From an uncultured bacterium (GTDB taxonomy: Bacteria; Bacillota; Negativicutes; Acidaminococcales; Acidaminococcaceae): a stretch of 64,000 bases of DNA. The stretch covers positions 10,888 through 74,887 of the forward strand of contig CAJMQS010000008.1 of the NCBI GenBank assembly GCA_905215645.1, read 5' to 3'. How positions within the stretch are numbered: position 1 is the stretch's first letter; each line of letters starts with the position of its first letter. The position numbers were made by a program, and so were the translations under genes. The notes beneath the pieces are model-generated. The model was not told the origin of the DNA, ran no database searches, and worked only from the letters and a program-made list of their open reading frames with translations. Shown in pieces: positions 1 through 7,956 of this stretch.

Positions 1-976
1 TCAGTACGGCGGCCAGCTGACAGAGAAAGTAGGACTTCACATTGGAACTCACTGCTGCAATGGCCCCCTGGTCAAAAGGTTTTGTTTTATCCGGGATGAT
101 CAGATCCGGGTCGAATTCCATATGCTGTCCCAGGCCCATGCAGTCCGGACACGCCCCGTAGGGAGCGTTGAAGGAGAACAGCCGAGGTTCGATTTCCGGC
201 AGGCTGATGCCACATTCCGCACAGGCGAACTTTTCGCTGTACACATGGGTTTCCCCGCCGATTTCCTCGATGGCCACCGTGCCTTCCCCCAATTTCAGAG
301 CCGTTTCCAGAGAATCGGTCAGCCGGCTCCCCAGGCTGGGTCGGGCCACCAGCCGGTCCACCACCACAGAAATATAATGCTTTTTCTTTTTGTCCAGCTG
401 GATTTCCTCATCCAGGGTAAAGATATGGTCGTCCACTTTCACCCGCACATACCCGGCCCGGCGGACACTTTCCAAGATATTCTTATGTTCCCCTTTCCGA
501 CCCCAGACCACCGGAGCCAGGATCATGAACTTGGTCCCTTCCGGCAGTTCCAGCACTTTGTCAGCAATCTGCTGGGGCGACTGGCGTTCGATGACCTTCC
601 CGCACTTGGGGCAGTGGGGGATCCCGATCCGGGCAAAAAGCAGCCGGAGATAGTCATAGATTTCCGTCACGGTCCCTACCGTAGAACGAGGATTCCGGCT
701 GGTGGTCTTCTGGTCGATGGAAATGGCCGGGGACAGGCCTCCGATATAATCCACATCCGGCTTGTCCATCTGTCCCAAGAACTGCCGGGCATAGGCGGAC
801 AGGCTTTCCACATACCGGCGCTGGCCCTCCGCATAGATGGTATCAAAAGCCAGAGAGGATTTTCCGCTGCCGGACAGGCCGGTGATCACCACCAGCTTGT
901 TCCGGGGGATCTTCAGAGATATATTCTTCAGGTTGTGCTGCCGCGCTCCCTGGATTACAATGGCATCTTCATTCAT
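1..976 (-). CDS. uvrA: Excinuclease ABC subunit A, N-terminal part (cut by window edge)
   Basis: UvrA is the damage-sensing ABC ATPase that loads UvrB on DNA in nucleotide excision repair. About 325 N-terminal residues are visible; the gene runs off the left edge. The protein begins MNEDAIVIQGARQHNLKNI, with Walker A GLSGSGKSS near residues 33-41 and a later segment with paired CxxC motifs (CAECG and CPDC) that fits the first zinc module. The ATG overlaps the uvrB stop by 8 bases (ATGAATGA), so the two subunits are translationally coupled in the order uvrB-uvrA. Nothing is unusual in the visible part. The identification is secure; the C-terminal half cannot be assessed. Confidence 0.96.
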   Translation of the reverse strand, partial: MNEDAIVIQGARQHNLKNISLKIPRNKLVVITGLSGSGKSSLAFDTIYAEGQRRYVESLSAYARQFLGQMDKPDVDYIGGLSPAISIDQKTTSRNPRSTVGTVTEIYDYLRLLFARIGIPHCPKCGKVIERQSPQQIADKVLELPEGTKFMILAPVVWGRKGEHKNILESVRRAGYVRVKVDDHIFTLDEEIQLDKKKKHYISVVVDRLVARPSLGSRLTDSLETALKLGEGTVAIEEIGGETHVYSEKFACAECGISLPEIEPRLFSFNAPYGACPDCMGLGQHMEFDPDLIIPDKTKPFDQGAIAAVSSNVKSYFLCQLAAVL

Positions 977-2963
977 GAGCTTTCCGCTGCTCTCCTTTCA
1001 GCAATATCAGCTGGTCCCTGTATTCTGCAGCCAGTTCAAAATCCAGCTGCTTGGCTGCTTCTTTCATTTTCTTCTCCATGGCTCGGATCTGCTTGTCCAG
1101 CTCCCTGGGTTTCAATTTCTTCACAGTTTTAGCCGTATATCCTTTGGTGAAAGTATCTTCTTCCTCCACTTTGGTCAATTTGATCAATTCCACCACTTTT
1201 TTCTGGATGGTCTTGGGTACAATGCCGTGGGCTTGGTTAAAGGCTTCCTGTTTTTTCCGGCGCCGGTTGGTTTCACCGATGGCCCGTTCCATGGACCCAG
1301 TAATGGTGTCCGCATACATGATCACCCGCCCGTGGGCATTCCGGGCCGCCCGGCCGATAGTCTGGATCATGGCGGTATCGCTGCGGAGGAACCCTTCCTT
1401 GTCGGCATCCAAGATGGCTACTAGGCTCACTTCCGGCATGTCCAGCCCTTCTCGGAGCAGGTTGATGCCCACCAATACATCGAACTTCCCGGCCCGCAGG
1501 TCATGGATGATTTCCGCTCGTTCGATGGTGGCTATGTCCGAATGGAGATAGCGGACTCGGACCCCGGCAGTGGTAAGGTATTCTGTCAGGTCTTCTGCCA
1601 TCTTCTTGGTCAAGGTGGTCACCAGCACCCGCTCCTTCTGACCGGTGACCTTGTGGATCTCGCCCAGCAGATCGTCGATCTGTCCCTTGATGGGCCGCAC
1701 TTCGATCTGGGGATCCAAAAGCCCGGTGGGCCGGATGATCTGTTCCACCACCTGGTCAGTGGTTTCCATTTCGTAGGGCCCAGGAGTGGCAGAAACGTAG
1801 ATGATCTGCCCCCGCTGGGCCTGGAATTCATCAAAAGTCAAAGGCCGGTTGTCGATGGCCGAAGGCAGCCGGAACCCATACTTCACCAGCTGTTCCTTCC
1901 GGGCCCGGTCTCCGGCATACATGGCCCGAAGCTGGGGCAGGGTCACATGGCTCTCGTCGATCACCGTAAGGAAATCTTTGGGGAAGTAGTTCACCAAAGT
2001 AAAAGGCGGTTCCCCGGGCTTCCGTCCCGTAAGATGACGGGAATAGTTCTCAATGCCGCTGCAGTAGCCCAGCTCCTGCATCATCTCCAGGTCATAATTG
2101 GTCCGCTGTTCCAGCCGCTGGGCCTCCAGGAGCTTGTTTTCCCCCTTCAGCACCTTCAGCCGTTCATTCAATTCCCGGCGTATGTCCTTCCGAGCCCGCT
2201 CCATGTTTTCATCACTGGTCACATAATGGCTGGCAGGAAAAATGGCCACATGGGTCCGTTTGTCCACTACCTGGCCAGTGAGCACATCGATTTCTTCCAA
2301 GCTGTCCACTTCGTCCCCGAATAGTTCGACGCGGATGGCCTTTTCTCCATAGCTGGCCGGGACCACTTCGATTACGTCCCCCCGGACCCGGAACTTGCCG
2401 CGCTCCAGGGACAGGTCGTTCCGTTCGTAACGGATCTTCACCAGTTTTTCCAGGATGGCATTCCGTTCCACCGTCTGTCCCACCCGCAGGGACAGGACGC
2501 TGTCGTAATAGTCCTTGGGCCCACCCAGCCCATAGATGCAGGAGACCGACGCCACCACGATCACATCCCGCCGTTCCATAAGAGCAGAAGTGGCCGAATG
2601 GCGCAATTTATCGATTTCATCGTTCATGGAAGAATCTTTTTCAATATAGGTATCCGTAGCCGGGATATAGGCTTCTGGCTGATAATAATCGTAATAGGAA
2701 ACAAAGTATTCCACCGCATTGTTGGGGAAGAATTCCTTGAATTCACTGCACAGCTGAGCCGCCAAAGTCTTGTTGTGGGCGATGACCAGAGTGGGTTTCT
2801 GGACCTTCTGGATCACCTGGGCGATGGTATAGGTTTTCCCGGTACCCGTAGCCCCTAGCAGCACCTGGGTACGGAGACCGTCCTCCACCCCTTTGGCCAG
2901 GGCGTCTATGGCTTCCGGCTGGTCTCCCGCCGGAGCAAAAGGAGCATGGATCTCAAATGGCAT
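969..2963 (-). CDS. uvrB: Excinuclease ABC subunit B
   Basis: UvrB is the helicase-like subunit that verifies damage and recruits UvrC in nucleotide excision repair. The 664-residue protein has the family length. It shows Walker A GATGTGKT near residue 38, the beta-hairpin segment YYDYYQPEAYIP that clamps DNA, helicase motifs including DESH and QTIGRAARN, and a C-terminal UVR domain (EKKMKEAAKQLDFELAAEYRDQ). I chose ATG at 2963 (MPFEIHAP) because AAGGAG lies 9 bases upstream. A longer frame starting at 2999 would begin inside the -10 box. It is the first gene of a uvrB-uvrA operon, divergent from the DUF4127 gene. Confidence 0.98.
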   Translation of the reverse strand: MPFEIHAPFAPAGDQPEAIDALAKGVEDGLRTQVLLGATGTGKTYTIAQVIQKVQKPTLVIAHNKTLAAQLCSEFKEFFPNNAVEYFVSYYDYYQPEAYIPATDTYIEKDSSMNDEIDKLRHSATSALMERRDVIVVASVSCIYGLGGPKDYYDSVLSLRVGQTVERNAILEKLVKIRYERNDLSLERGKFRVRGDVIEVVPASYGEKAIRVELFGDEVDSLEEIDVLTGQVVDKRTHVAIFPASHYVTSDENMERARKDIRRELNERLKVLKGENKLLEAQRLEQRTNYDLEMMQELGYCSGIENYSRHLTGRKPGEPPFTLVNYFPKDFLTVIDESHVTLPQLRAMYAGDRARKEQLVKYGFRLPSAIDNRPLTFDEFQAQRGQIIYVSATPGPYEMETTDQVVEQIIRPTGLLDPQIEVRPIKGQIDDLLGEIHKVTGQKERVLVTTLTKKMAEDLTEYLTTAGVRVRYLHSDIATIERAEIIHDLRAGKFDVLVGINLLREGLDMPEVSLVAILDADKEGFLRSDTAMIQTIGRAARNAHGRVIMYADTITGSMERAIGETNRRRKKQEAFNQAHGIVPKTIQKKVVELIKLTKVEEEDTFTKGYTAKTVKKLKPRELDKQIRAMEKKMKEAAKQLDFELAAEYRDQLILLKGEQRKAHE

Positions 2964-2997
2964 AATGGTTTCTCCTTGTTCATTCAGAATCTCTATC

Positions 2998-3003
2998 ATT
3001 ATA
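2998..3003 (-). promoter_or_regulatory. Extended -10 promoter element of uvrBA
   Basis: On the minus strand the sequence reads TGATATAAT, a perfect extended -10 (TGn plus TATAAT), 35 bases before the uvrB ATG. No good -35 box lies at 17 bases, which is tolerated for extended -10 promoters. I saw no obvious LexA-type operator. Confidence 0.6.
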
Positions 3004-3064
3004 TCATACAGAAAAAGTGCTGACTGGCGAGTCGGAAGCCTTTCTTTTCTCCAGTCAGATAGTG

Positions 3065-3070
3065 TATAAT
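3065..3070 (+). promoter_or_regulatory. -10 box of the DUF4127 gene
   Basis: A perfect TATAAT lies 28 bases upstream of the ATG at 3098, back to back with the uvrB promoter. The matching -35 region (TTCTTT) is poor. Confidence 0.5.
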
Positions 3071-3097
3071 AAAATATACTGTAACAAGGAGGAAACC

Positions 3098-4654
3098 ATG
3101 CAATTTTCGTTCAAAACGGTCCTGGCAGGCGCTCTGCTGGTGTTTTCACTGGCTGGCAGTGCGGCAGCGTCTCCCAAGATCCTTTATGTGCCTCTGGACA
3201 ACCGGCCTGTCTGCCTGGAATACACCACAGATACAGCCAAAGCTGCCGGTTATCCTCTCACTGTCCCTCCGGAAAAGGATCTTTCCAACCACCGGAATCC
3301 CGGCGACAATGAAGCCTTATGGACGTGGCTGGAACAGGAAGCCCCCCATGCAGAAGCTGCCGTCATTGCCACGGACAGCCTGAATTATGGAGGCCTGGTA
3401 GCATCCCGGAAACATCACCATCTGGAAAAATACCTGAAAGCCAAGATCCAGAGATTGGAAAAATTGAAGAAAGACAACCCTGGACTGAAAATCTATGCCT
3501 TCAGCACCATCATGCGGACTCCCCAGCAGAGCATCGGCAAAGTGGAACCAGGCTATTACCAGGAATACGGACCCAAGATTTTCCGGCTTTCCCAGCTCCA
3601 GGACAAAGAGGACCAGGATGGTTCCCTGTCTTATCCGGAAATTCAGGAACGGCAGACCCTGCTGGCCCAGATTCCCAATTCCGTGATGCAGGACTGGCGG
3701 ACCCGGCGGCTAATGAATTTCCAGACCAACAAACGGCTGATCCGCCTTTGCCAGAATGGGACCTTCCATTATTTTGCCCTGGGCAAGGATGACGATGCCC
3801 CCCTGTCCCAGACCCATATGGAAGCCCGGCACCTGAAATATGTGGGAGACGGCATTACAGAGAATCGCTTCCAGATCCTGCCCGGAGTGGATCAGGTTGG
3901 CCTTTTGCTGGTGACCCGGGCCATCAACGAAATCCGGGGAGAGAAGCCTAAGATTTATCCCCTGTTCGCTCCTGGAGCCGGTGGAGACACCATCCCCCTC
4001 TATTCCGATGAACGGGCAGAAGATTCCGTCCGGAACCAGATCCTGGCCAGCGGTTCTATAGAAACCAACCACCTGAAAAAGGCAGATCTGGTGCTGGCGG
4101 TGAACACTCCGGAAGATGGAATCTGCCTGGATTCCACCGCCAACGACAATGCTCCCTACGCCAGCCTGGCCAACCGGGAATTTGCCAGTGAACTGGCGGA
4201 CTTGGAAAACCTGAAGCCGGTTGCCCTGGCGGATATTTCTTATGCCAATGGAGCGGACAACGGTTTCATGCTGGCCATGACCGATGCCAAAGCCCTTTTG
4301 GGGCTCACCGCTTATTCCGGATGGAACACAGCAGACAACAGCATCGGATACGCCTTGAGCCAGGGAATCCTCGGGAAGCGGATCAAACCGGCGGAACGGG
4401 AACGGCTGCTGAAGACCCGGCTCCTGGACGACTGGATCTACCAAGCCAATGTCCGCTACCGGATCAGTCTGGGCATCGACCAGCATGATTTCAAGCTGAA
4501 ATACGACCTGGGCAAATACTACAACCGGATCCTCAGTGGAACCAACCGGATGTTCCGCCAGTACGTGGAAGACGAACCCACCCTGAAAGGCACCCACTAT
4601 ACCGTGGAATTCCCCTGGAACCGGATGTTCGAGGTGGATGTGAGGGTGAAATAA
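3098..4654 (+). CDS. Secreted DUF4127 family protein
   Basis: This 518-residue protein matches the DUF4127 family, whose function is not established. It starts MQFSFKTVLAGALLVFSLAG, a typical signal peptide with a probable cleavage after the Ala-rich stretch near residue 25, so the mature protein should be exported. The family hallmark follows at once: KILYVPLDNRPVCLEYT, then ATDSLNYGGLVASR. ATG at 3098 is supported by AAGGAGG 7 bases upstream; the frame is open further upstream but without a ribosome site. The gene stands alone between uvrB (divergent) and yajQ (same strand, 210 bases on). The family is confident; the role is unknown. Confidence 0.85.
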   Translation: MQFSFKTVLAGALLVFSLAGSAAASPKILYVPLDNRPVCLEYTTDTAKAAGYPLTVPPEKDLSNHRNPGDNEALWTWLEQEAPHAEAAVIATDSLNYGGLVASRKHHHLEKYLKAKIQRLEKLKKDNPGLKIYAFSTIMRTPQQSIGKVEPGYYQEYGPKIFRLSQLQDKEDQDGSLSYPEIQERQTLLAQIPNSVMQDWRTRRLMNFQTNKRLIRLCQNGTFHYFALGKDDDAPLSQTHMEARHLKYVGDGITENRFQILPGVDQVGLLLVTRAINEIRGEKPKIYPLFAPGAGGDTIPLYSDERAEDSVRNQILASGSIETNHLKKADLVLAVNTPEDGICLDSTANDNAPYASLANREFASELADLENLKPVALADISYANGADNGFMLAMTDAKALLGLTAYSGWNTADNSIGYALSQGILGKRIKPAERERLLKTRLLDDWIYQANVRYRISLGIDQHDFKLKYDLGKYYNRILSGTNRMFRQYVEDEPTLKGTHYTVEFPWNRMFEVDVRVK

Positions 4655-4680
4655 GGAAAACGATGCCAAGGATCGTTTCC
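4655..4680 (+). terminator. Hairpin after DUF4127 gene, without U-tract
   Basis: GGAAAACGAT pairs with ATCGTTTCC around a 7-base loop, directly at the stop codon. No run of T follows; an iterated-word repeat begins four bases later. It may be a terminator whose tail was displaced by the repeat. Confidence 0.4.
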
Positions 4681-4683
4681 CTG

Positions 4684-4745
4684 TCAGCGGTCAGCTGTCA
4701 ATGGTCAGCGGCCGGATGATAAAATCTGCAGGCAAATTTTTAGAA
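4684..4745. repeat. Iterated-word intergenic element (GGTCAGC type) with shared core
   Basis: Words of the form GGTCAGC/TGTCAA are repeated at 4684-4711. A core follows at 4711-4745 (GCCGGATGATAAAATCTGC then AGGCAAATTTTT). The same core, inverted, is found at 40156-40187. No coding potential is visible. The next ~115 bases before yajQ contain GCCGTAGGGACGGGCC and no gene. Confidence 0.7.
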
Positions 4746-4864
4746 TAAAAAAAGTCTATCAGGGCAGCCGTAGGGACGGGCCAAGGGTTGGGCTGCAATC
4801 CAGCTCGGTCCGTCTGCATCAGCTCGGACACCCACAAAATGTATTTTATAGGAGGATTTATCGT

Positions 4865-5356
4865 ATGGCCAAGAACAGCTCTTTCGGCATCGTTTCCCAG
4901 ATCGACATGCAGGAACTGGACAACGCTTTGAACCAGACCCGGAAGGAAATCGAACAGCGGTATGATTTCCGGGGTTCCAATGCCACCATCGAACTGACAG
5001 ATGGGGATCTGAAACTGGCGGCAGAAGATGAATACAAGCTGGGCGCCATCCTGGACATCCTGCGGCAGCGGATGGCCAAGCGGGGGCTTTCTCTCCGGGC
5101 CCTGGAACCGGGGAAGGTAGAGCCGGCCGCTAAGGGCACCGTCCGGCAAACCGTCAAACTGAAACAGGGCATCGACAAGGAAACCGCCAAAAAGGTCATC
5201 GCCGCCATCAAGGCCGCCAAAATCAAGGTGACCACCCAGCAGCAGGACGATCAAATCCGGGTCTCCGGCCCGAAAAAAGACGACCTGCAAGCCGTGATCC
5301 AGCTGGTCAGGGGCCAGGATTTCGGAATCGATATGCAGTTCATCAATATGAGATAA
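4865..5356 (+). CDS. yajQ: YajQ family nucleotide-binding protein
   Basis: YajQ-family proteins are small cytoplasmic proteins; some bind cyclic di-GMP and act as effectors. The 163-residue length and the N-terminal pattern MAKNSSFGIVSQIDMQELDN, followed by RYDFRGSNATIEL and the C-terminal VRGQDFGIDMQFINMR, fit the family end to end. The start is fixed by GGAGG 10 bases upstream. The gene is monocistronic and ends in a strong hairpin shared with the convergent TRIC-family gene. No cyclic-di-GMP enzyme is seen in this window, so its ligand here is not inferable. Confidence 0.93.
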   Translation: MAKNSSFGIVSQIDMQELDNALNQTRKEIEQRYDFRGSNATIELTDGDLKLAAEDEYKLGAILDILRQRMAKRGLSLRALEPGKVEPAAKGTVRQTVKLKQGIDKETAKKVIAAIKAAKIKVTTQQQDDQIRVSGPKKDDLQAVIQLVRGQDFGIDMQFINMR

Positions 5357-5360
5357 GAAA

Positions 5361-5405
5361 AGGGACTGTGAAGAAATGAAAATCCATTTCTTCACAGCCC
5401 CTTTC
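5361..5405. terminator. Bidirectional terminator between yajQ and TRIC-family gene
   Basis: A long near-perfect hairpin (GGGACTGTGAAGAAATG with CATTTCTTCACAGCCCC, one mismatch) is followed by CTTTCTTT on the plus side. It lies between two convergent genes. Confidence 0.85.
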
Positions 5406-5406
5406 T

Positions 5407-6060
5407 TTATTCCTTCCCCCTCTTTCTCCTCTCCATAGGATGGATCAACTGCCAGCGGAAACGGATGGCGAAAAAGCGGAGAGCGATGACCATAAAGGCC
5501 CCCAGCCAAGGTGCCAGATCCTGGCTTTCATAATGCCAGCACAGGCACATGACCAGGCTTCCAGCCAAGGAAGCAGTGGCGTATACATCCGTATTCAAGA
5601 CACTGGGGACCCGCTGGGCCATCAGGTCCCGGAGCACCCCGCCTCCTACCGCCGTCAGAAGGCCCAGCATAATGGGATAGACAAAGGTATGGGGTTTGCC
5701 CTGGGACAGCCCGGTAAGGGTCCCTGTCACTGTAAAGGAAGCCAGTCCCACCGTATCCGCAGCGATATAGAAGAAAGTCAAGATCTGCCGTTTCCGCCCG
5801 GCGATCCGGTAGGAAGCAAACAGCCAGGATATGGAAAGGGCCGTGAGCACCGCCAGCAGCAGATTTCCCGGATTTTCCAGGGCCATGGGCGGCGTATAAC
5901 CGGCCAGCACATCTCGGATCATCCCCCCGCCTACGGCAGTCAGGACTGCCAGCACCGTGATTCCGAATACATCCATATTCTTCACCATGCCCACAATGGC
6001 GCCGGAAACGGCAAAAGATACCGTTCCTGCGATTTCAAACAGATTCCATAGTTGCAGCAT
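5407..6060 (-). CDS. Trimeric intracellular cation (TRIC) channel family membrane protein
   Basis: Members of this family (UPF0126/YadS-like) are small membrane proteins with two copies of a three-helix repeat; bacterial TRIC homologues conduct monovalent cations. The 217-residue protein shows the duplication directly: LTAVGGGMIRDVLAG near residues 40-55 and LLTAVGGGVLRDLMAQ near residues 133-148 are the two glycine-rich signatures. It has about seven hydrophobic segments. GGGGGAG precedes the ATG. It starts 9 bases after the stop of the PilB-like ATPase and is probably cotranscribed with it, without an obvious functional link. Confidence 0.9.
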   Translation of the reverse strand: MLQLWNLFEIAGTVSFAVSGAIVGMVKNMDVFGITVLAVLTAVGGGMIRDVLAGYTPPMALENPGNLLLAVLTALSISWLFASYRIAGRKRQILTFFYIAADTVGLASFTVTGTLTGLSQGKPHTFVYPIMLGLLTAVGGGVLRDLMAQRVPSVLNTDVYATASLAGSLVMCLCWHYESQDLAPWLGAFMVIALRFFAIRFRWQLIHPMERRKRGKE

Positions 6061-6069
6061 ATTCTCCCC

Positions 6070-7308
6070 CTACCCCAAAACCCGCAGCAGTTCTTCCCCG
6101 CTGGTCTCTCCAGACAGCACTTTTTCCCTGCCATCTTCCCAGAGGGACCGGAACCCTTCCTGCCGGGCCAACTTTTCAAGTTCTTCATTCCCCGCCTCCT
6201 GCAGGATGGACCGCCGGAGCGGCTCTGTCAAAACAAGGATCTCCTGGAGCGGTATCCTCCCTGCATAGCCAGTATGGCCACAGCGGGGACAGCCCTGGGC
6301 CCGATACAAAATCCGGGGTTCTGTAAGCCGCAGATACTGCCACTCCCAATCCTGTTCCGTTACAGTATACGCCTTTTTGCAGCAAGAACAAAGTCTCCTG
6401 ACCAACTGCTGTCCAACCACTCCTTCCAAAGCTGCAGCCGCCAGATAGGGTTCTACCCCCATATCCAGGATCCGGGTCACGGCGCCCACCGCCGTATTGG
6501 TGTGGAGGGTACTGAACACCCGGTGTCCGGTCAGAGCTGCATGGATGCTCATGGCTGCTGTTTCCCCATCCCGGATCTCTCCCACCATGATGCAGTCCGG
6601 ATCCTGCCGCAAGATGCTCCGGAGGCAGCGGGCAAATGTCAGCCCAATCTTCGGCTGGACAGCAACCTGACGGATTCCCTCCAACTGATATTCCACCGGG
6701 TCCTCTACCGTGATGATATTCTGCTGCTCCCTATCCAGGGAAGCCAGGATTCCATACAGCGTAGTTGATTTCCCGCTGCCTGTGGGTCCGGTCACCAAAA
6801 ACAATCCATGAGGCCGACGCAGACATCCATGCAGTTTTTCCAGATTCTCGGCAGAAAATCCCAGCTGTGCCAAGTCCAGCTGGACGGCTTCCTGGTCCAG
6901 CAGCCGCAGCACCAGATTCTCTCCAAACAGAGTGGGCAGCGACGAGACCCGAACATCCACTTGGTGACCCCGCCACTGTCCCTGGAACCGTCCATCCTGG
7001 GGAAGCCGTTTTTCTCCGATATCCATGCCGGAAAGGATCTTGATGCGGGAGATGAGCGGCTCCTGGAGATTTTTGGGCACCTGACAAAGGGGCTGTAGCA
7101 CCCCATCCACCCGGCAGCGGATCTGCATCTGTTTTTTCTCCGGTTCCAAATGGATGTCACTGGCTCCCCGTTCCAAAGCTTGGTCCAGGATCTTTTGGGC
7201 AGTCTGGACGGCAGGAGATAAATCAGCCGCACCCCCTCCCCCTCTGAAAGGACTATTCCACTGGAAATGGTTCTGCTTCTGAAATTCCTGCTGATCGTGG
7301 TCTGACAT
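6070..7308 (-). CDS. GspE/PilB-family secretion or pilus assembly ATPase
   Basis: Hexameric ATPase of the type II secretion/type IV pilus class that powers polymerisation of pseudopilin or pilin. The 412-residue protein contains ILDQALERGASDIHLEP, RCRVDGVLQ, the Asp box, Walker A GPTGSGKST near residue 161, Walker B with GEIRDGETA, His box and a four-cysteine zinc motif (CSCC ... CPRCGHTGYAGR). It is shorter than typical PilB because the N-terminal N1E region is missing. It is divergent from a PilP/GspC-like gene and a secretin gene, so these three probably serve one envelope machine. No inner-membrane platform protein or pilin is in the window, so pilus, secretion or DNA uptake cannot be told apart. 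Confidence 0.92.
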   Translation of the reverse strand: MSDHDQQEFQKQNHFQWNSPFRGGGGAADLSPAVQTAQKILDQALERGASDIHLEPEKKQMQIRCRVDGVLQPLCQVPKNLQEPLISRIKILSGMDIGEKRLPQDGRFQGQWRGHQVDVRVSSLPTLFGENLVLRLLDQEAVQLDLAQLGFSAENLEKLHGCLRRPHGLFLVTGPTGSGKSTTLYGILASLDREQQNIITVEDPVEYQLEGIRQVAVQPKIGLTFARCLRSILRQDPDCIMVGEIRDGETAAMSIHAALTGHRVFSTLHTNTAVGAVTRILDMGVEPYLAAAALEGVVGQQLVRRLCSCCKKAYTVTEQDWEWQYLRLTEPRILYRAQGCPRCGHTGYAGRIPLQEILVLTEPLRRSILQEAGNEELEKLARQEGFRSLWEDGREKVLSGETSGEELLRVLG

Positions 7309-7397
7309 ACCCTTTCGACTCCCTTCCGTTTTTTCCCGTTAATGCCTCTCTTTTTACACTTAATGCGCTGGGGGTAGGAAAGTAAAGGAAAATTGCC

Positions 7398-7403
7398 TAT
7401 AAT
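7398..7403 (+). promoter_or_regulatory. -10 box for the PilP-like/secretin operon
   Basis: TATAAT lies 41 bases before the ATG at 7444, in the 135-base divergent gap with the PilB-like gene. The -35 region is weak, so activation may be needed. Confidence 0.45.
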
Positions 7404-7443
7404 GAGACAAAGAATATATACCCTATCACAAGGAGGTCCATCC

Positions 7444-7956
7444 ATGTTCTCAATCTCATTGCCAAAAACTTTCCCTCTCTCTTTTCCGCTCCGTATCCTG
7501 CTCTTGTTCTTCTGCGCCTGTACCGGAATGATCCTGTACCATTTTCGCACTCCCGTCCTGCCACTTTTTCCTCCGGTCCCAGAAGAAGAGGCCGTTCCCC
7601 CTCCTTTGCCAGCAAAACGCAAAGTAAAAAAAAGCAGCCTGCCCCGCAGGGACCCCTTCCGCCCTTTGGATCATCCTCCGTCTCTTCAGCCCGGCCTGTC
7701 ATCAAAACTGGATGGGACGCCGACTCAGCTTCCTTCTTCACCCTCTACGGCAACATCTGGTCCCAGTTCCTCCTTCCGGCTCCTGGGCATCCTTTCTGTC
7801 AACGGAAAACGCAAAGCCTTGGTATCCACACCAAAGGGCACCTGCCTCCTGGCCCTGGGAGAACCTCTGCCCGGAAAAGGGACCATCACCCATCTCCAGG
7901 AAGACGCACTGTACTGCGGCAGCAACCTGCTTTCTGTCGGAGAGGTGTGGCCATGA
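7444..7956 (+). CDS. PilP/GspC-like bitopic inner-membrane protein
   Basis: A 170-residue protein with a short N-terminal cytoplasmic stretch, one membrane helix (about residues 14-34), a long proline/serine-rich periplasmic linker, and a C-terminal module containing FRLLGILSVNGKRKALVST. This resembles the homology region with which GspC or PilP contacts the secretin. AAGGAGG 7 bases before the ATG fixes the start. Its stop overlaps the secretin start (ATGA), so the two are translationally coupled. The family assignment rests on architecture and context more than on a sequence signature. Role inferred: link between the inner membrane and the secretin. Confidence 0.65.
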   Translation: MFSISLPKTFPLSFPLRILLLFFCACTGMILYHFRTPVLPLFPPVPEEEAVPPPLPAKRKVKKSSLPRRDPFRPLDHPPSLQPGLSSKLDGTPTQLPSSPSTATSGPSSSFRLLGILSVNGKRKALVSTPKGTCLLALGEPLPGKGTITHLQEDALYCGSNLLSVGEVWP

